Assembly: GCA_030374805.1 (NCBI GenBank) | Contig: JARGSG010000043.1 | Location: forward strand, 186,001 to 250,000 | Direction: 5' to 3' | DNA from: Gracilaria gracilis | Lineage: Eukaryota > Rhodophyta > Florideophyceae > Gracilariales > Gracilariaceae | DNA length: 64,000 bases | Part shown: in pieces, positions 51,619-60,980 of the stretch | Position numbering within the stretch: position 1 is the stretch's first letter | Layout: each line of letters begins with the position of its first letter | The notes under the pieces: model-generated | The model's database searches: none | Seen by the model: the letters and a program-made list of their open reading frames with translations, nothing else | What the model was told of the DNA's origin: nothing | Program-made: the position numbers and the translations under genes

Positions 51619-52611
51619 TCATACTGTCGAATCTGAAGGTATTGTCGGTTCTGTTGGTTCTGTCGATTCTGTCGGTACCAAATTTCCAGGCCCCCGATCC
51701 AAGTTAGTACAACTGTCATCGTTCGATCGTTCAAAAATGAGGGATGGGTTGCTTGAAGAAACCCATCCCTCTTGTTTGACGTAGTCCAGACCGCGGCCAC
51801 GGATTCCCTCAACCACAGCCCCAAGTCTGCTCCATTCGTCCCCAGTCCACTCCTTCCAATTTTCTTCTACAGCAATTCTGAGCTGTTTTCCCTCATGCCC
51901 CCCAAAAACTAGTTTCCAATATTGAACGCCAGTTACCTTGTTCAGCAAACTTCTGGAAAACCGCGCCTGATCAGCCACGATGGCTGTACACCACAACCTC
52001 AAAGCAGTTTCATCAAACTTTCCTGTTATTGCCATCGCAATCCGCTTTCTTGCCAACGCACGTATCTGTGAGTCTCGCATCTCAATAATATTCCCCGTGC
52101 TAATCACGCGTCCGTTCCACCATACTTGACTTTGTCTTTCTTGCTCAGACCACCATGGTGCCCATCGGAGCTGTCGGACAACCGGTAACGGCTCGTCCAG
52201 TTTTTCACCGTCCACCCCAGTGTGCTCCGCCACTCGTGAATACGGTCCGAGAGCTGCGCCCACCAACAGATATCGCTTCCGCAAAATCACCAGGTTGTGA
52301 ATTGCAGAGTGTACACGCTCCGGTCCGTACCATAGCGTACCAACGACAGCGGCTAACAGGGCTTCTGTATTGCGGCTCCTTTTGAATAGCTCAGCAATTA
52401 CCCACAATAGACTGGCTGGAATTACTAGACCAGTGAATGTGTCATGCACAACAGTTAGCCCAAAAGCAATGTAATAGAACAAACGGCCACATCCTCCAGT
52501 CGAGCTTTGCACCACAGTTACGCAGGCCGCCACAAGCTGCATTGACACCACAGTGACCAGAAAGGCGGCCGCAACTACCCGCTCACTGTTTTGCGAAGAA
52601 CTTTCTTCCAT
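51619..52611 (-). CDS. Unknown membrane-anchored protein in the HET/NLR region
   Basis: A 330-residue protein. Two or three hydrophobic spans lie at residues about 11-32 (VAAAFLVTVVSMQLVAACV), 43-75 (LFYYIAFGLTVVH, TGLVIPASLLWVIAEL) and possibly 84-100. A soluble part of about 200 residues with Trp-rich motifs follows (RQLRWAPWWSEQERQSQVWW, TALRLWCTAIVADQARF, VQYWKLVFGGHEGKQL, WKEWTGDEWSRL). The tail is a Glu-Pro-Thr-Ser repeat from a minisatellite. I recognise no family. It is divergent from the HET-like B gene, with a perfect palindrome midway between the two starts. Confidence 0.55.
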   Translation of the reverse strand: MEESSSQNSERVVAAAFLVTVVSMQLVAACVTVVQSSTGGCGRLFYYIAFGLTVVHDTFTGLVIPASLLWVIAELFKRSRNTEALLAAVVGTLWYGPERVHSAIHNLVILRKRYLLVGAALGPYSRVAEHTGVDGEKLDEPLPVVRQLRWAPWWSEQERQSQVWWNGRVISTGNIIEMRDSQIRALARKRIAMAITGKFDETALRLWCTAIVADQARFSRSLLNKVTGVQYWKLVFGGHEGKQLRIAVEENWKEWTGDEWSRLGAVVEGIRGRGLDYVKQEGWVSSSNPSLIFERSNDDSCTNLDRGPGNLVPTESTEPTEPTIPSDSTV

Positions 52612-52963
52612 TCTGTTTACCGCGTTTCCAATTTTTTTCCGCAGAGCTCTTTGCGATATCCTGTCTAGATATGAGTCGTGCGGAACTTCTGCTTGGCATG
52701 ATGATGATGGGGATGATGATATTGATTTGTGAAGTGTCTGGTCAAGCCAAGCCGTGCGAGATGCCTTAATGAAAGCATCTATGTAGTTTTTGTTCTTTTT
52801 CAGATGTATGCGGATAACTATTGCCCGTTTGAGGTTCTACCAAGCCATTCCTGTCGCAAGTTTGGATAATTTTACACATTTGTCTGCACAGTTGGCATCC
52901 GATGTCATGTTTATTGTGCGGTCACACAAAAATCACATGTCCACATGTCCGGTGTGAACTGTA

Positions 52964-53018
52964 TATGCGTGGCACAGCTGCTCACTGCCTATGGCAGTGA
53001 GCAGCTGTGCCACGCATA
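52964..53018. repeat. Perfect 26-bp inverted repeat with a 3-base centre
   Basis: Arms 52964-52989 and 52993-53018 are exact complements (start TATGCGTGGCACAGCTGC), separated by TAT. It lies in the middle of the 591-base divergent spacer between the membrane protein and HET-like B. It could form a cruciform, serve as an operator for a dimeric factor, yield a hairpin RNA, or be a fold-back relic of a small transposon. Confidence 0.85.
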
Positions 53019-53202
53019 GCCATATCTATCATCCACCACTTCTGTCGCTCAGCGCTCAGCGCACATTCGGGATACTTCGTACCGACGGCAGCATGCCGCA
53101 ACACGAAAGAGTTTCAGCATTATTATCGATTGTTCGACGATCGAGCGCTTTTGGTGCTCATCTAAAGTCTCGTACTCTGTTAAACGCAATCACATTCTCC
53201 GA

Positions 53203-54309
53203 ATGATGTCTTTGCACTCAGAGACCAGCCTCAAAGATGTTCTCGGTAATAACATTCGTGATGGATTTACTTTGATGCCACGAGTTTCAGAAGAAAATGC
53301 GTGGTCCGCCGTTGAAACAAATGGAATGGATGATCTTGTCAACAGGGAATACGCAAGCACTGCTGCAGGGGGAGCTCCACAAAACCTGGGCTTCTATGCT
53401 CTGTCCTATCGTCATAATAGTCCAGAATCTGGAACAACCTGGCTCCTCAAGTCTCAAATATCCGAGCTAAAGTCAGTTTTGCGTTTTCTCGAACCAAAAC
53501 ATTCAACCATCTATGTTTGGGTTGACCAAATGTATATGAAATATTTCCGAAGAAGACATAGTTCAGAGGGAAACGACTGAGTACGCTACGGGTTGGAAGT
53601 CTATAAGGCTGTTCCAGTTATAGAACTGTTCTCTAGGGAGATCATGTCAGAGGATCTCCAGACGAGGGGATGGATAAGTATGGAAAGAGCTTTGGCACAT
53701 CGACGTCACGGCAGCTTATACTGGAGTCAAAAATTGAAAAAGGTAGTTCGAGGAAAACCAACGCACCGTATTGACGCTGTTCAGCTTTTGATAGAAAGAG
53801 GCGTTGCTCTCAACCATGACTTTCATTTTGGAAGACCAGGAGATCAAGAAGAAGTTCGGGACGTGCTTATGGACTGCTTCGTAATGCAAGTGCCCCAGTT
53901 AGATTTTGGATGGAGTAACCCAAATGGTGGAAATGTATGGATATGTAAAAACAAAGCTAGCGCAAACGATTTATGGTTAGCTGCATATCATTGGAATACT
54001 ACGTATGGTGTTCTTCAGTATCATAGTTGGGTACATCGCCAGATGGATTCGAAAACAACGTGGTATTACATAGAAAGGGAGGATAAGCGGTTTCTGCTCG
54101 CCGTGTACAAGAACAGAAATGACCATCCTCTGCGTGTGACACTTGCCAAGAGCGGTAAAGGTTCACAACTTGTAGCTCGTTTCTCTGAGAAGATCTACAA
54201 CCCGTTCCGAATAGGCATGAAAGCGCTCTTGATTTCTTTGTTTGGTAGTGCTGATTACGTTTGGAAGAAGACGGGAGACATTCAACTCGCAGGCTATCGA
54301 GAATTCTGA
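53203..54309 (+). pseudogene. HET-like gene B with one in-frame stop
   Basis: One frame of 369 codons interrupted only by TGA at 53578-53580. The first part (YALSYRHN, LKSVLRFL, YVWVDQMYM) and second part (YGLEVYKAVPVIELF, RGWISMERALAH) together match HET-like A (49560-50318). The stop aligns with Trp of EWIEHGL in protein A, so a TGG-to-TGA change is the simplest explanation. Beyond the shared region a C-terminal part of about 170 residues holds LDFGWSNPNGGNVWICKNKA and WYYIEREDKRFLLAVYKN, which I cannot assign. It could be a recent null allele, an assembly error or a read-through gene. Confidence 0.5.
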
Positions 54310-54729
54310 AACAAATCGCACGTCTCCTCAAAAAGGGCCATTTATCGAAACGCATTGTTGACATTTCTTTTGAGCATCAATGTGAAAGTCAATTACCCTT
54401 GGTATGATATCAGCACAACAAAATGTAACTTGAGCAATTTAAATGCGCACAGTACGGTTGTCAGTTACAGGTACATCGCTGATTGTTGTAGTGTTATTCC
54501 AATTTCGATGGAACGATGGTTGTGGAGAAGAAAACCACAAACAAAACTGAGAAGGACATCGCAAAAAGCAAACACTACCCGCCCTTGGGATGATATACGA
54601 TAAAAAGCCATTTTTGTACCACTTTTGTATCTACATAAACTGTTGCTCTTGCTGGAAGAGTGCCTTCCTATTGAAGTTGGAACGCACACAGGTGCTTCAG
54701 CGCGCGCAACGCCTGCTCGCGACGCACAC

Positions 54730-54731
<2 letters not shown>

Positions 54732-54761
<30 letters not shown>
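54732..54761 (+). repeat. (CCG)n run before the ECM29 start
   Basis: About ten CCG units in the 5' leader, ending about 20 bases before the ATG. Similar trinucleotide runs lie before the HBP5-like and ClpS-like starts. Confidence 0.7.
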
Positions 54762-54762
<1 letters not shown>

Positions 54763-54779
54763 CGTCGTCGTCCGCCACG

Positions 54780-57700
54780 ATGGCCGCCGACGCCGAGCTT
54801 CAAGCCGTGGAATCGGCGCTCAACGCGCTGCTGCTGGCGCGCGACGAAGCGGCGCTGCAAAAGGTCGTCACGCGTCTGCTGCCGGCGCTGCTGAGCGCGC
54901 TGTCGACGCCGTCCGCGCCGGCGCGTGCCAAATGCATCCAGGCGCTGCACCACATCAACGTGCGCACGCGCTCTCACCCGCAGCTGCGCCTGCCGTTCGC
55001 GCGCACGCTGGCGGTCGCCACCGAGCCGCACGCCGCCGCGCTCACCGTCAACGTCGCCGTGCAGGGCGGCTACGTCGCGCGCTGCTTCGACCGACTGCCC
55101 GCCGCCGATCAGGCCGCCGCCCTGCCCGCGCTCGTCGCCGCCGCGGGCGGCACGCTCTCCGCGCAGAACGCCGACGCGCTGCACTTTCTGGCGCTGCGCG
55201 CGCTGGCGGAGGCGGCGGCGCTGGCACCACGCAGCCAGCCGAGCGCGCTGTGGAGCCGCATGGCTCAGTGCCCGCCGCCTGCTGTGCGCTCGTTCTTCGC
55301 GTACGCACTGCTGGCCATGCGCGGCAAGCTGCAGAGTAGCGTGTCGGAGCGTATGCTGTTGGCCGTTGTGCGCGTGGCGTCCGAGTTCGCGGCGGGCGGC
55401 GAGGCGCAGCGTGCCGCCGCGGTGTTTGCGTTGTTTTTGGTGGCGGCGGGTACTGCCAATCGCTCCGCGTTGGTGGCGGCTGGCGAGGATGCCATGAAGA
55501 GAGTGGACTCGTGCGATGTGTTGGCCGCCGCCGATCCTTCCATTGCCGCCACGCTGTTCGAGTTGTTCAACGACGTGCATGCCGAGATTGCGATGCGCGT
55601 CGTGCTGCTTTCAAAGGGCTTGTTGAAGCTCTCGCTGTGCGCAAACTGCTTCCCGGAGGTGTTTGACGTCTTTCAGCATAGCCTGTTCACGCCGGGTATT
55701 CCGCCGAGGTTGTATGCGCTGGGTATGCAGTTTGTGTCGTTTGTGGTGTCCAACTGTGACGTCGATGTGCTGCTTGCCAACTCGCCGCGCTTCGTGCAGC
55801 TCATGCTCAAGCTGGTCAACAATGACACCGATGGCGCCCCGCCGTTTGCGGACAAGCTGCGAGGCTTTGGCTACACCGCCTTGTCCGACTTGGCGTTGCG
55901 CCTTCCGTCGCTGGTGCGTGACCATTCCGTGTCGCTGCAGCTGTTCTTCACCGGTTCTCAGTCGCGCGCACAACCGCCCGAGGTCAGAAATGCCGCCTCT
56001 CAGGCGCTCATCACTCTGTCGCGTATCGTCACCGTTGCTTCCAATGATGCCACCGAGTTCCGAACCGTTGTACTGCTTACCCTCATGGAGGCCATGAACG
56101 ACGAGCACGAGATATCCATACCGGCCAGATCGGCCGCTGTGCACTGGGCGAACGAGTGCTTTGCCTTCACTGACGCCGACGCACGTCTGATCAACATCAT
56201 CGCCAGTTCGGACAAAAGTGCGCGCGTCTCGCAATTGGCGGCCATTGGGCTGAAGCCTCGAAAAGTTTCACGCAAACCTACGCTCCTTCAAGAGCCTGAG
56301 ACGTCAACCGCATTCCCGGATTTTCGTGACATCGTCCGCGTTTATACGGCCTACTGCGAACGACAGCACCAACCACACGGCACATCTGTGGCTGCGTACC
56401 TGCAGTTCTGCCTCAAGTGCATGATCCACGAGCTAGCTCCGCAACGACGAATAGAGCTCCTTCCAGCGGGTGAGATAGACTCCTATTTGAACGCCAACGA
56501 GTCGACGTTCAACGCGTTCAACACAACGTTAAGCACTGCGCAACTTGTATTATTGCACCCCGAGCCAACCCAATCTCAACACCTGGAGACATCTGCACTC
56601 TCCGTTGTTCTGCTTGCTTCTAGGACTGCTTCATTGAGACAGCAAGTGGCACATGCCCTTCGTCAGAAGCTAGACCACTTGTTCAAACTGATAGCTCGCA
56701 AGTCCGCGTTGGGAGATGTCATTTTGGCACGTGCTGTATCTATGCTTCTCGGGGTCTGCTCCGATGCTCTCTCCATCAAAGAGGTAGAGCAACTCATTAC
56801 GCGTTTTGGCTCCGGACTTGAGCCCAGTTCGTCCGGCGTTGCCTCTGGAAGACACGGCGAGGATGACCGCGTGGCGAGTATAATGGCCACGAGCCAGATT
56901 ATATGTTCCGTCGCTAGGAGAGCGGATGTTGTGTGGGATGAATCAGAGGAGGCGCCGATCTCGCAAGTCACGTCGCGTATTTCAAAGAGGATAATGCTTG
57001 CAATAGAATCATCAGATGTTGTAAGATCGGCAGCATGTGGTGCATTGGCAGACATTGGCACCGCAAAGCAGTTGCCGTTGTCTTCAGCTTCTCGGGAAAT
57101 GATTCTGGCTACACTCACCGGCATTCTAAAGCTTTCGTCTTCGCCGTCCAAAGTGACTCAAGCTGCCTCAAACGCTCTCGGCAAGATCTGTGTTGGTGAA
57201 CCCAGAACTACTTTTCAGCGGAAGGCATTAGAGGGCCTGCTTCATGTTTGTCGTGAAAGAAAGGAAGAAGACATTCGTTTCACCGCCGCCGAATGCTTAG
57301 TGAGGTGCGTTTCTGCGTTAGACGTGCCGTCACCCTCCGCGCTCGAAGAACCAAGTTTAGACATGTCAAAGTCTACCGGAACAACAGACTCGAGCGAGTT
57401 GCAGAGCATAACCGAACTCAGGGAGCAGGGCTACAGTGTTCGGGAAAGGATATACGACGATGCTGGTCAGAGCAAGGCTTCCTTGCTTCCTGAGACAGTC
57501 AAAACTATCATGTCCCTGGTGTTTGACGAGAGGCCGAGTGCACGTGCAGGTGGTTGTGTTTGTTTGTTTACGTTTCTCAAGTTGCTCGCCGACAAGTCTG
57601 AAAGCGAAAAGTACGCTTTTGCCACTCCCGCGGATGAATCCCGTTTCAAACAGGAGCAGGAGTTGCTACTGGGGCTTCTTCCGGATATACAAAGGGCGTT

Positions 57701-60332
57701 TATTGTGTTATTGTCAGATCGATCTGACTTCACTCAGCAGATGGCCTCTTGTGGAATTGCGTTGGTTTACAACATATGTCCCCCACAAGATCAACAAGAT
57801 CTTGTCGGAAACCTGGTTCGGTCTTTGACCTCCGGCAAGCGAGCCGCAGCGACGGTTCCCGGTGATCAAGGTGTACTATTGGAATTCAATGGTGTGGATG
57901 TTCAATCCAACTCGGCGGGAGCACGCTCAGCTACCTATAAAGAGCTTTGTTCTCTTGCTCAGGATATGGGTCAGCCGGAACTTGTGTACAAATTTATGGA
58001 TCTTGCAGGTCACGCTGCGTTATGGAACAGTCGCAAGGGCGCGGCATTGGCTGGAAGTGCGCTCTTGAACAACGATATTGCCGCCGAACAGCTTAGACCT
58101 CACGTGAAAAGTCTATTGCCGCGGTTGTACGTGTATTGCCATGATCCGACGGAAAGCGTTCGTATTGCGATGGGGTCGATTATATCGGCCGTTGTAAAGG
58201 CCTCTGGCCACGGGTCAGTTGCAGAAGCTATAAAGGCGAACCTGCCGGCTGTAACCGAGCACTGCATCAAATCAGTCGTCTCCCGGCAATGGCGTTCTCG
58301 TGAGGCTGGTTGTGGGGCTCTACGGGACGTTCTTGTCTCCCGTACATGGGAGGAAGTGAAGGATTCTCTGAAGGATTTCTGGTACTATACACTGAGAGCG
58401 ATGGATGATATCAAGGAAAGTGTGCGGAAGAGTGCTCAAGGGACTGGAAGGGCACTTTCAGAACTCTCTATCCATCTATGCAATCCAGGGTATGTGGGTG
58501 AGGAGAATTCGGCTCAGGCCGTTGACGTTGTACTGTCCGTTCTTATGTCATCCTTTACGCACAGCGCCGACGAAGTGAGAGCACTCGTTTCAAAGACCTT
58601 GTCCGAGATTATACGGCACGGGGGAAGGGCATTGCGGTCCTGTGTGCCGGATTTGATCGCAAATCTGTTGGAGGCGGCTACAGAGCTCGAGCCGCAAATT
58701 CTCAACTACGCGGAATATCACGTGGCGTCACCGGAGGAGTTGCAGAATGCTCGAGTCACTGCCGCGAGTATGTCTTCATCCTCTTTGATAGACTCGCTCG
58801 AGAGGTTGATTGGACAAGTTGACGAAACAATCGCTGCAGAGGTGGTTTCGAATCTAGCACGCTTGGCTCGCATAGGAGTGGGAATACCGACACGCGCAGC
58901 GACAGCACGGTTAATGTCTAGCGTTTTGCAATCCAGAGCCGTGGTTATGGAACCATACGCTGCGAAGCTTATGTTTCCAGCAGCACTTGCTGCGGGTATG
59001 GAGCGTAATACAATGCTTCGAAAGGCATGGTGCAACGCGGCTGGTAGAGCAGCAAAATTGTGTCGTGTGGATGAAGTTGGAAAGTATTGCCAACAAATTG
59101 CCAAGAAAGCCACATCAGAGGAACCACGCGATCGTGCGCTAGCCTCATCTCTGGCTGCAGGATTATGGCGAATGGCGCCTGATACTGCTCACCAGCATGC
59201 AAGCGCGATATTGCCTTGGGCATACATGGGTCGTCGTGAAACAGACGATGACGCTGGGGATGCCAGCAAGAATTGGAAAGATGTGTGGAACGAAGGAGCG
59301 CCAAGCACTCAGGCCGGGCTTCGTTTGTACGCGAAGGAGATTGTCGAAATATGCGAGCAACGGCTATCGACTTCTACTCAGTACCGCGTGAAGAGAAGCG
59401 CTGCCGCCACTCTAGGGGATCTCGCCAATGCTTCTAACGACACGATCGATGCGCAGTACATGTCCAGAAGCGCAAAAGCTTTGTTAGCAGTGCTTCCAGG
59501 TCATATCTGGGAAGGAAAACATGTAGTTATTGAAGCCATCGGATCGCTGGCGGATTCCTGTTCCAGTGCAACTTTGTGGGATGAATGCGGAGGGGGCACA
59601 GTTGTCGTGCAGGCGCTTCTGTCTGAATCCCACCGAGGGAAGAAAGAGTATAGAATTGCCGCTATTGATGCATCGAGAAAGGTCCTGGTTAACACTCGGA
59701 AGACGGTTAGTATGTACGAAGAAGTCAGAAGCCATCTGTCTGAGCTCGTGACACCGAATTCCTCGGATTTGAACGCTAGCGTACCGAATATATCGCGCAT
59801 GGTATGGGAAACTGGGTCTGATGCAGATGCCGTTGATGCCCGGAACAAGGCTCGAAAGGCACAGAAGTTGCTTTGCAAGGCTGGCATTCAGTGTCTCGAA
59901 GCTTCGATCACTGGAAAGGCGGGCGCTGAGAGACAAGATGAACACATGCAGGATTTGCTATGTGCGTTTGAAGAATTGGTGCAGAACGATTGGGATATTC
60001 GGCTGGGTGTGCTTCAGGCTGTTGAGAGCTTGTGCGAACGCTTCTCACAAGGCGAACTTCAGTTGGGAGCTTCCAAGGAAAATGAGGCTTTGGCAAGAAG
60101 AATGGTGAACCTCAGCAAAGATGGTGTTCATGAACCGAAGTATAACGTGCTCAAAAAGAGCGGTTTATCAATTCTCGACCACCTTGCGCATGTCGTCCCA
60201 GATTCTGCGATGATGAAGGACATGATCGGGGAAGAAACGTTAAATGAGATCAGAAGGTCTCGGGCGGAAGATTCAGAGCCTGGGGTGCGATCTGTTGCAA
60301 TAAGGCTATGCACGGTCTTTGGGATTTCGTGA
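54780..60332 (+). CDS. ECM29: ECM29 proteasome adaptor/scaffold
   Basis: A 1,850-residue all-helical HEAT-repeat protein, the same length as human (1,845) and yeast (1,868) ECM29. Recognised by the C-terminal third: SREAGCGALRDVLVSRTWEE, FWYYTLRAMDDIKESVRKSA, FLAKI-like repeats, EILNYAE- and ARVTAASMSSSSLIDSLERL segments, then the AAATLGDLA and LLAVLPGHIWEGKHVVIEAI repeats. ECM29 clamps the 20S core to the 19S regulator, inspects assembly and links proteasomes to membranes and stress. The ATG follows a CCG run. The first 850 bases are GC-rich with Ala-rich repeats; the rest is balanced. The N-terminal half is less conserved, so the identification depends on the C-terminal part and length. Confidence 0.82.
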   Translation: MAADAELQAVESALNALLLARDEAALQKVVTRLLPALLSALSTPSAPARAKCIQALHHINVRTRSHPQLRLPFARTLAVATEPHAAALTVNVAVQGGYVARCFDRLPAADQAAALPALVAAAGGTLSAQNADALHFLALRALAEAAALAPRSQPSALWSRMAQCPPPAVRSFFAYALLAMRGKLQSSVSERMLLAVVRVASEFAAGGEAQRAAAVFALFLVAAGTANRSALVAAGEDAMKRVDSCDVLAAADPSIAATLFELFNDVHAEIAMRVVLLSKGLLKLSLCANCFPEVFDVFQHSLFTPGIPPRLYALGMQFVSFVVSNCDVDVLLANSPRFVQLMLKLVNNDTDGAPPFADKLRGFGYTALSDLALRLPSLVRDHSVSLQLFFTGSQSRAQPPEVRNAASQALITLSRIVTVASNDATEFRTVVLLTLMEAMNDEHEISIPARSAAVHWANECFAFTDADARLINIIASSDKSARVSQLAAIGLKPRKVSRKPTLLQEPETSTAFPDFRDIVRVYTAYCERQHQPHGTSVAAYLQFCLKCMIHELAPQRRIELLPAGEIDSYLNANESTFNAFNTTLSTAQLVLLHPEPTQSQHLETSALSVVLLASRTASLRQQVAHALRQKLDHLFKLIARKSALGDVILARAVSMLLGVCSDALSIKEVEQLITRFGSGLEPSSSGVASGRHGEDDRVASIMATSQIICSVARRADVVWDESEEAPISQVTSRISKRIMLAIESSDVVRSAACGALADIGTAKQLPLSSASREMILATLTGILKLSSSPSKVTQAASNALGKICVGEPRTTFQRKALEGLLHVCRERKEEDIRFTAAECLVRCVSALDVPSPSALEEPSLDMSKSTGTTDSSELQSITELREQGYSVRERIYDDAGQSKASLLPETVKTIMSLVFDERPSARAGGCVCLFTFLKLLADKSESEKYAFATPADESRFKQEQELLLGLLPDIQRAFIVLLSDRSDFTQQMASCGIALVYNICPPQDQQDLVGNLVRSLTSGKRAAATVPGDQGVLLEFNGVDVQSNSAGARSATYKELCSLAQDMGQPELVYKFMDLAGHAALWNSRKGAALAGSALLNNDIAAEQLRPHVKSLLPRLYVYCHDPTESVRIAMGSIISAVVKASGHGSVAEAIKANLPAVTEHCIKSVVSRQWRSREAGCGALRDVLVSRTWEEVKDSLKDFWYYTLRAMDDIKESVRKSAQGTGRALSELSIHLCNPGYVGEENSAQAVDVVLSVLMSSFTHSADEVRALVSKTLSEIIRHGGRALRSCVPDLIANLLEAATELEPQILNYAEYHVASPEELQNARVTAASMSSSSLIDSLERLIGQVDETIAAEVVSNLARLARIGVGIPTRAATARLMSSVLQSRAVVMEPYAAKLMFPAALAAGMERNTMLRKAWCNAAGRAAKLCRVDEVGKYCQQIAKKATSEEPRDRALASSLAAGLWRMAPDTAHQHASAILPWAYMGRRETDDDAGDASKNWKDVWNEGAPSTQAGLRLYAKEIVEICEQRLSTSTQYRVKRSAAATLGDLANASNDTIDAQYMSRSAKALLAVLPGHIWEGKHVVIEAIGSLADSCSSATLWDECGGGTVVVQALLSESHRGKKEYRIAAIDASRKVLVNTRKTVSMYEEVRSHLSELVTPNSSDLNASVPNISRMVWETGSDADAVDARNKARKAQKLLCKAGIQCLEASITGKAGAERQDEHMQDLLCAFEELVQNDWDIRLGVLQAVESLCERFSQGELQLGASKENEALARRMVNLSKDGVHEPKYNVLKKSGLSILDHLAHVVPDSAMMKDMIGEETLNEIRRSRAEDSEPGVRSVAIRLCTVFGIS

Positions 60333-60980
60333 TGGTTCTAAAGTATTGGTATATATACAGTGTACGCAACTTTTTAAGGCTTGAAGGAAAGCAAGGTGCA
60401 TGCGTTTGAAAGGGGCTCAGATGGGCAATTCTACTACCGTGTAACGTTAGGAGCTCGGTCTAGTGTGTGCTTTGTCCTCTCTACCGGGTTTACTGCGAAC
60501 GACCATGTAGTGCACGCTAATCTGCTGGGATCGCCGGTATAACACCATGCACGCTTCGAACGCCAGGCACCAGCGGTTTTTGCCTCTTGTTCGCCGCTGC
60601 CGCCGACCGGCCAATTTAGACACTGCATAGATAGGCGTCGGTGAGCACCTGCCGCATGTGCGCCGTGTGTTGATGCCAAGTGCATGACTGACTCTGTATC
60701 ACCTGGTACATAACTCAAGTAAAAAAGAATAACGTTTCAATGCGATTCGGTGACCATACTACGTTCACGGGGTAAAGCATAATATGATATTATCACTGGC
60801 GCTGTTTGTTGGGATATATCTACATGTACTTGGGTTCCAACGAGCTCGCCCGAAGGCTGGCAGTGATTCGACTGTTTAACCTTCTTTTTCCTTGTTTATG
60901 TTGTTGTTTTGGTTTTTGTTGTTGTTGTTGTTGTTGTTGTAGATATATGTATATGTATATATGTATATGTATAGTCAGTG
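60333..60980. other. Convergent intergenic with microsatellites
   Basis: Between the 3' ends of ECM29 and the lectin gene. (TTG)n at about 60917-60940 is followed by a TATATG-type repeat to about 60971. No gene seen. Confidence 0.5.

Noticed and set aside
60433-60720. 94-codon minus frame after ECM29
   Set aside because: No domain and no homologous motif; intergenic between two convergent genes.
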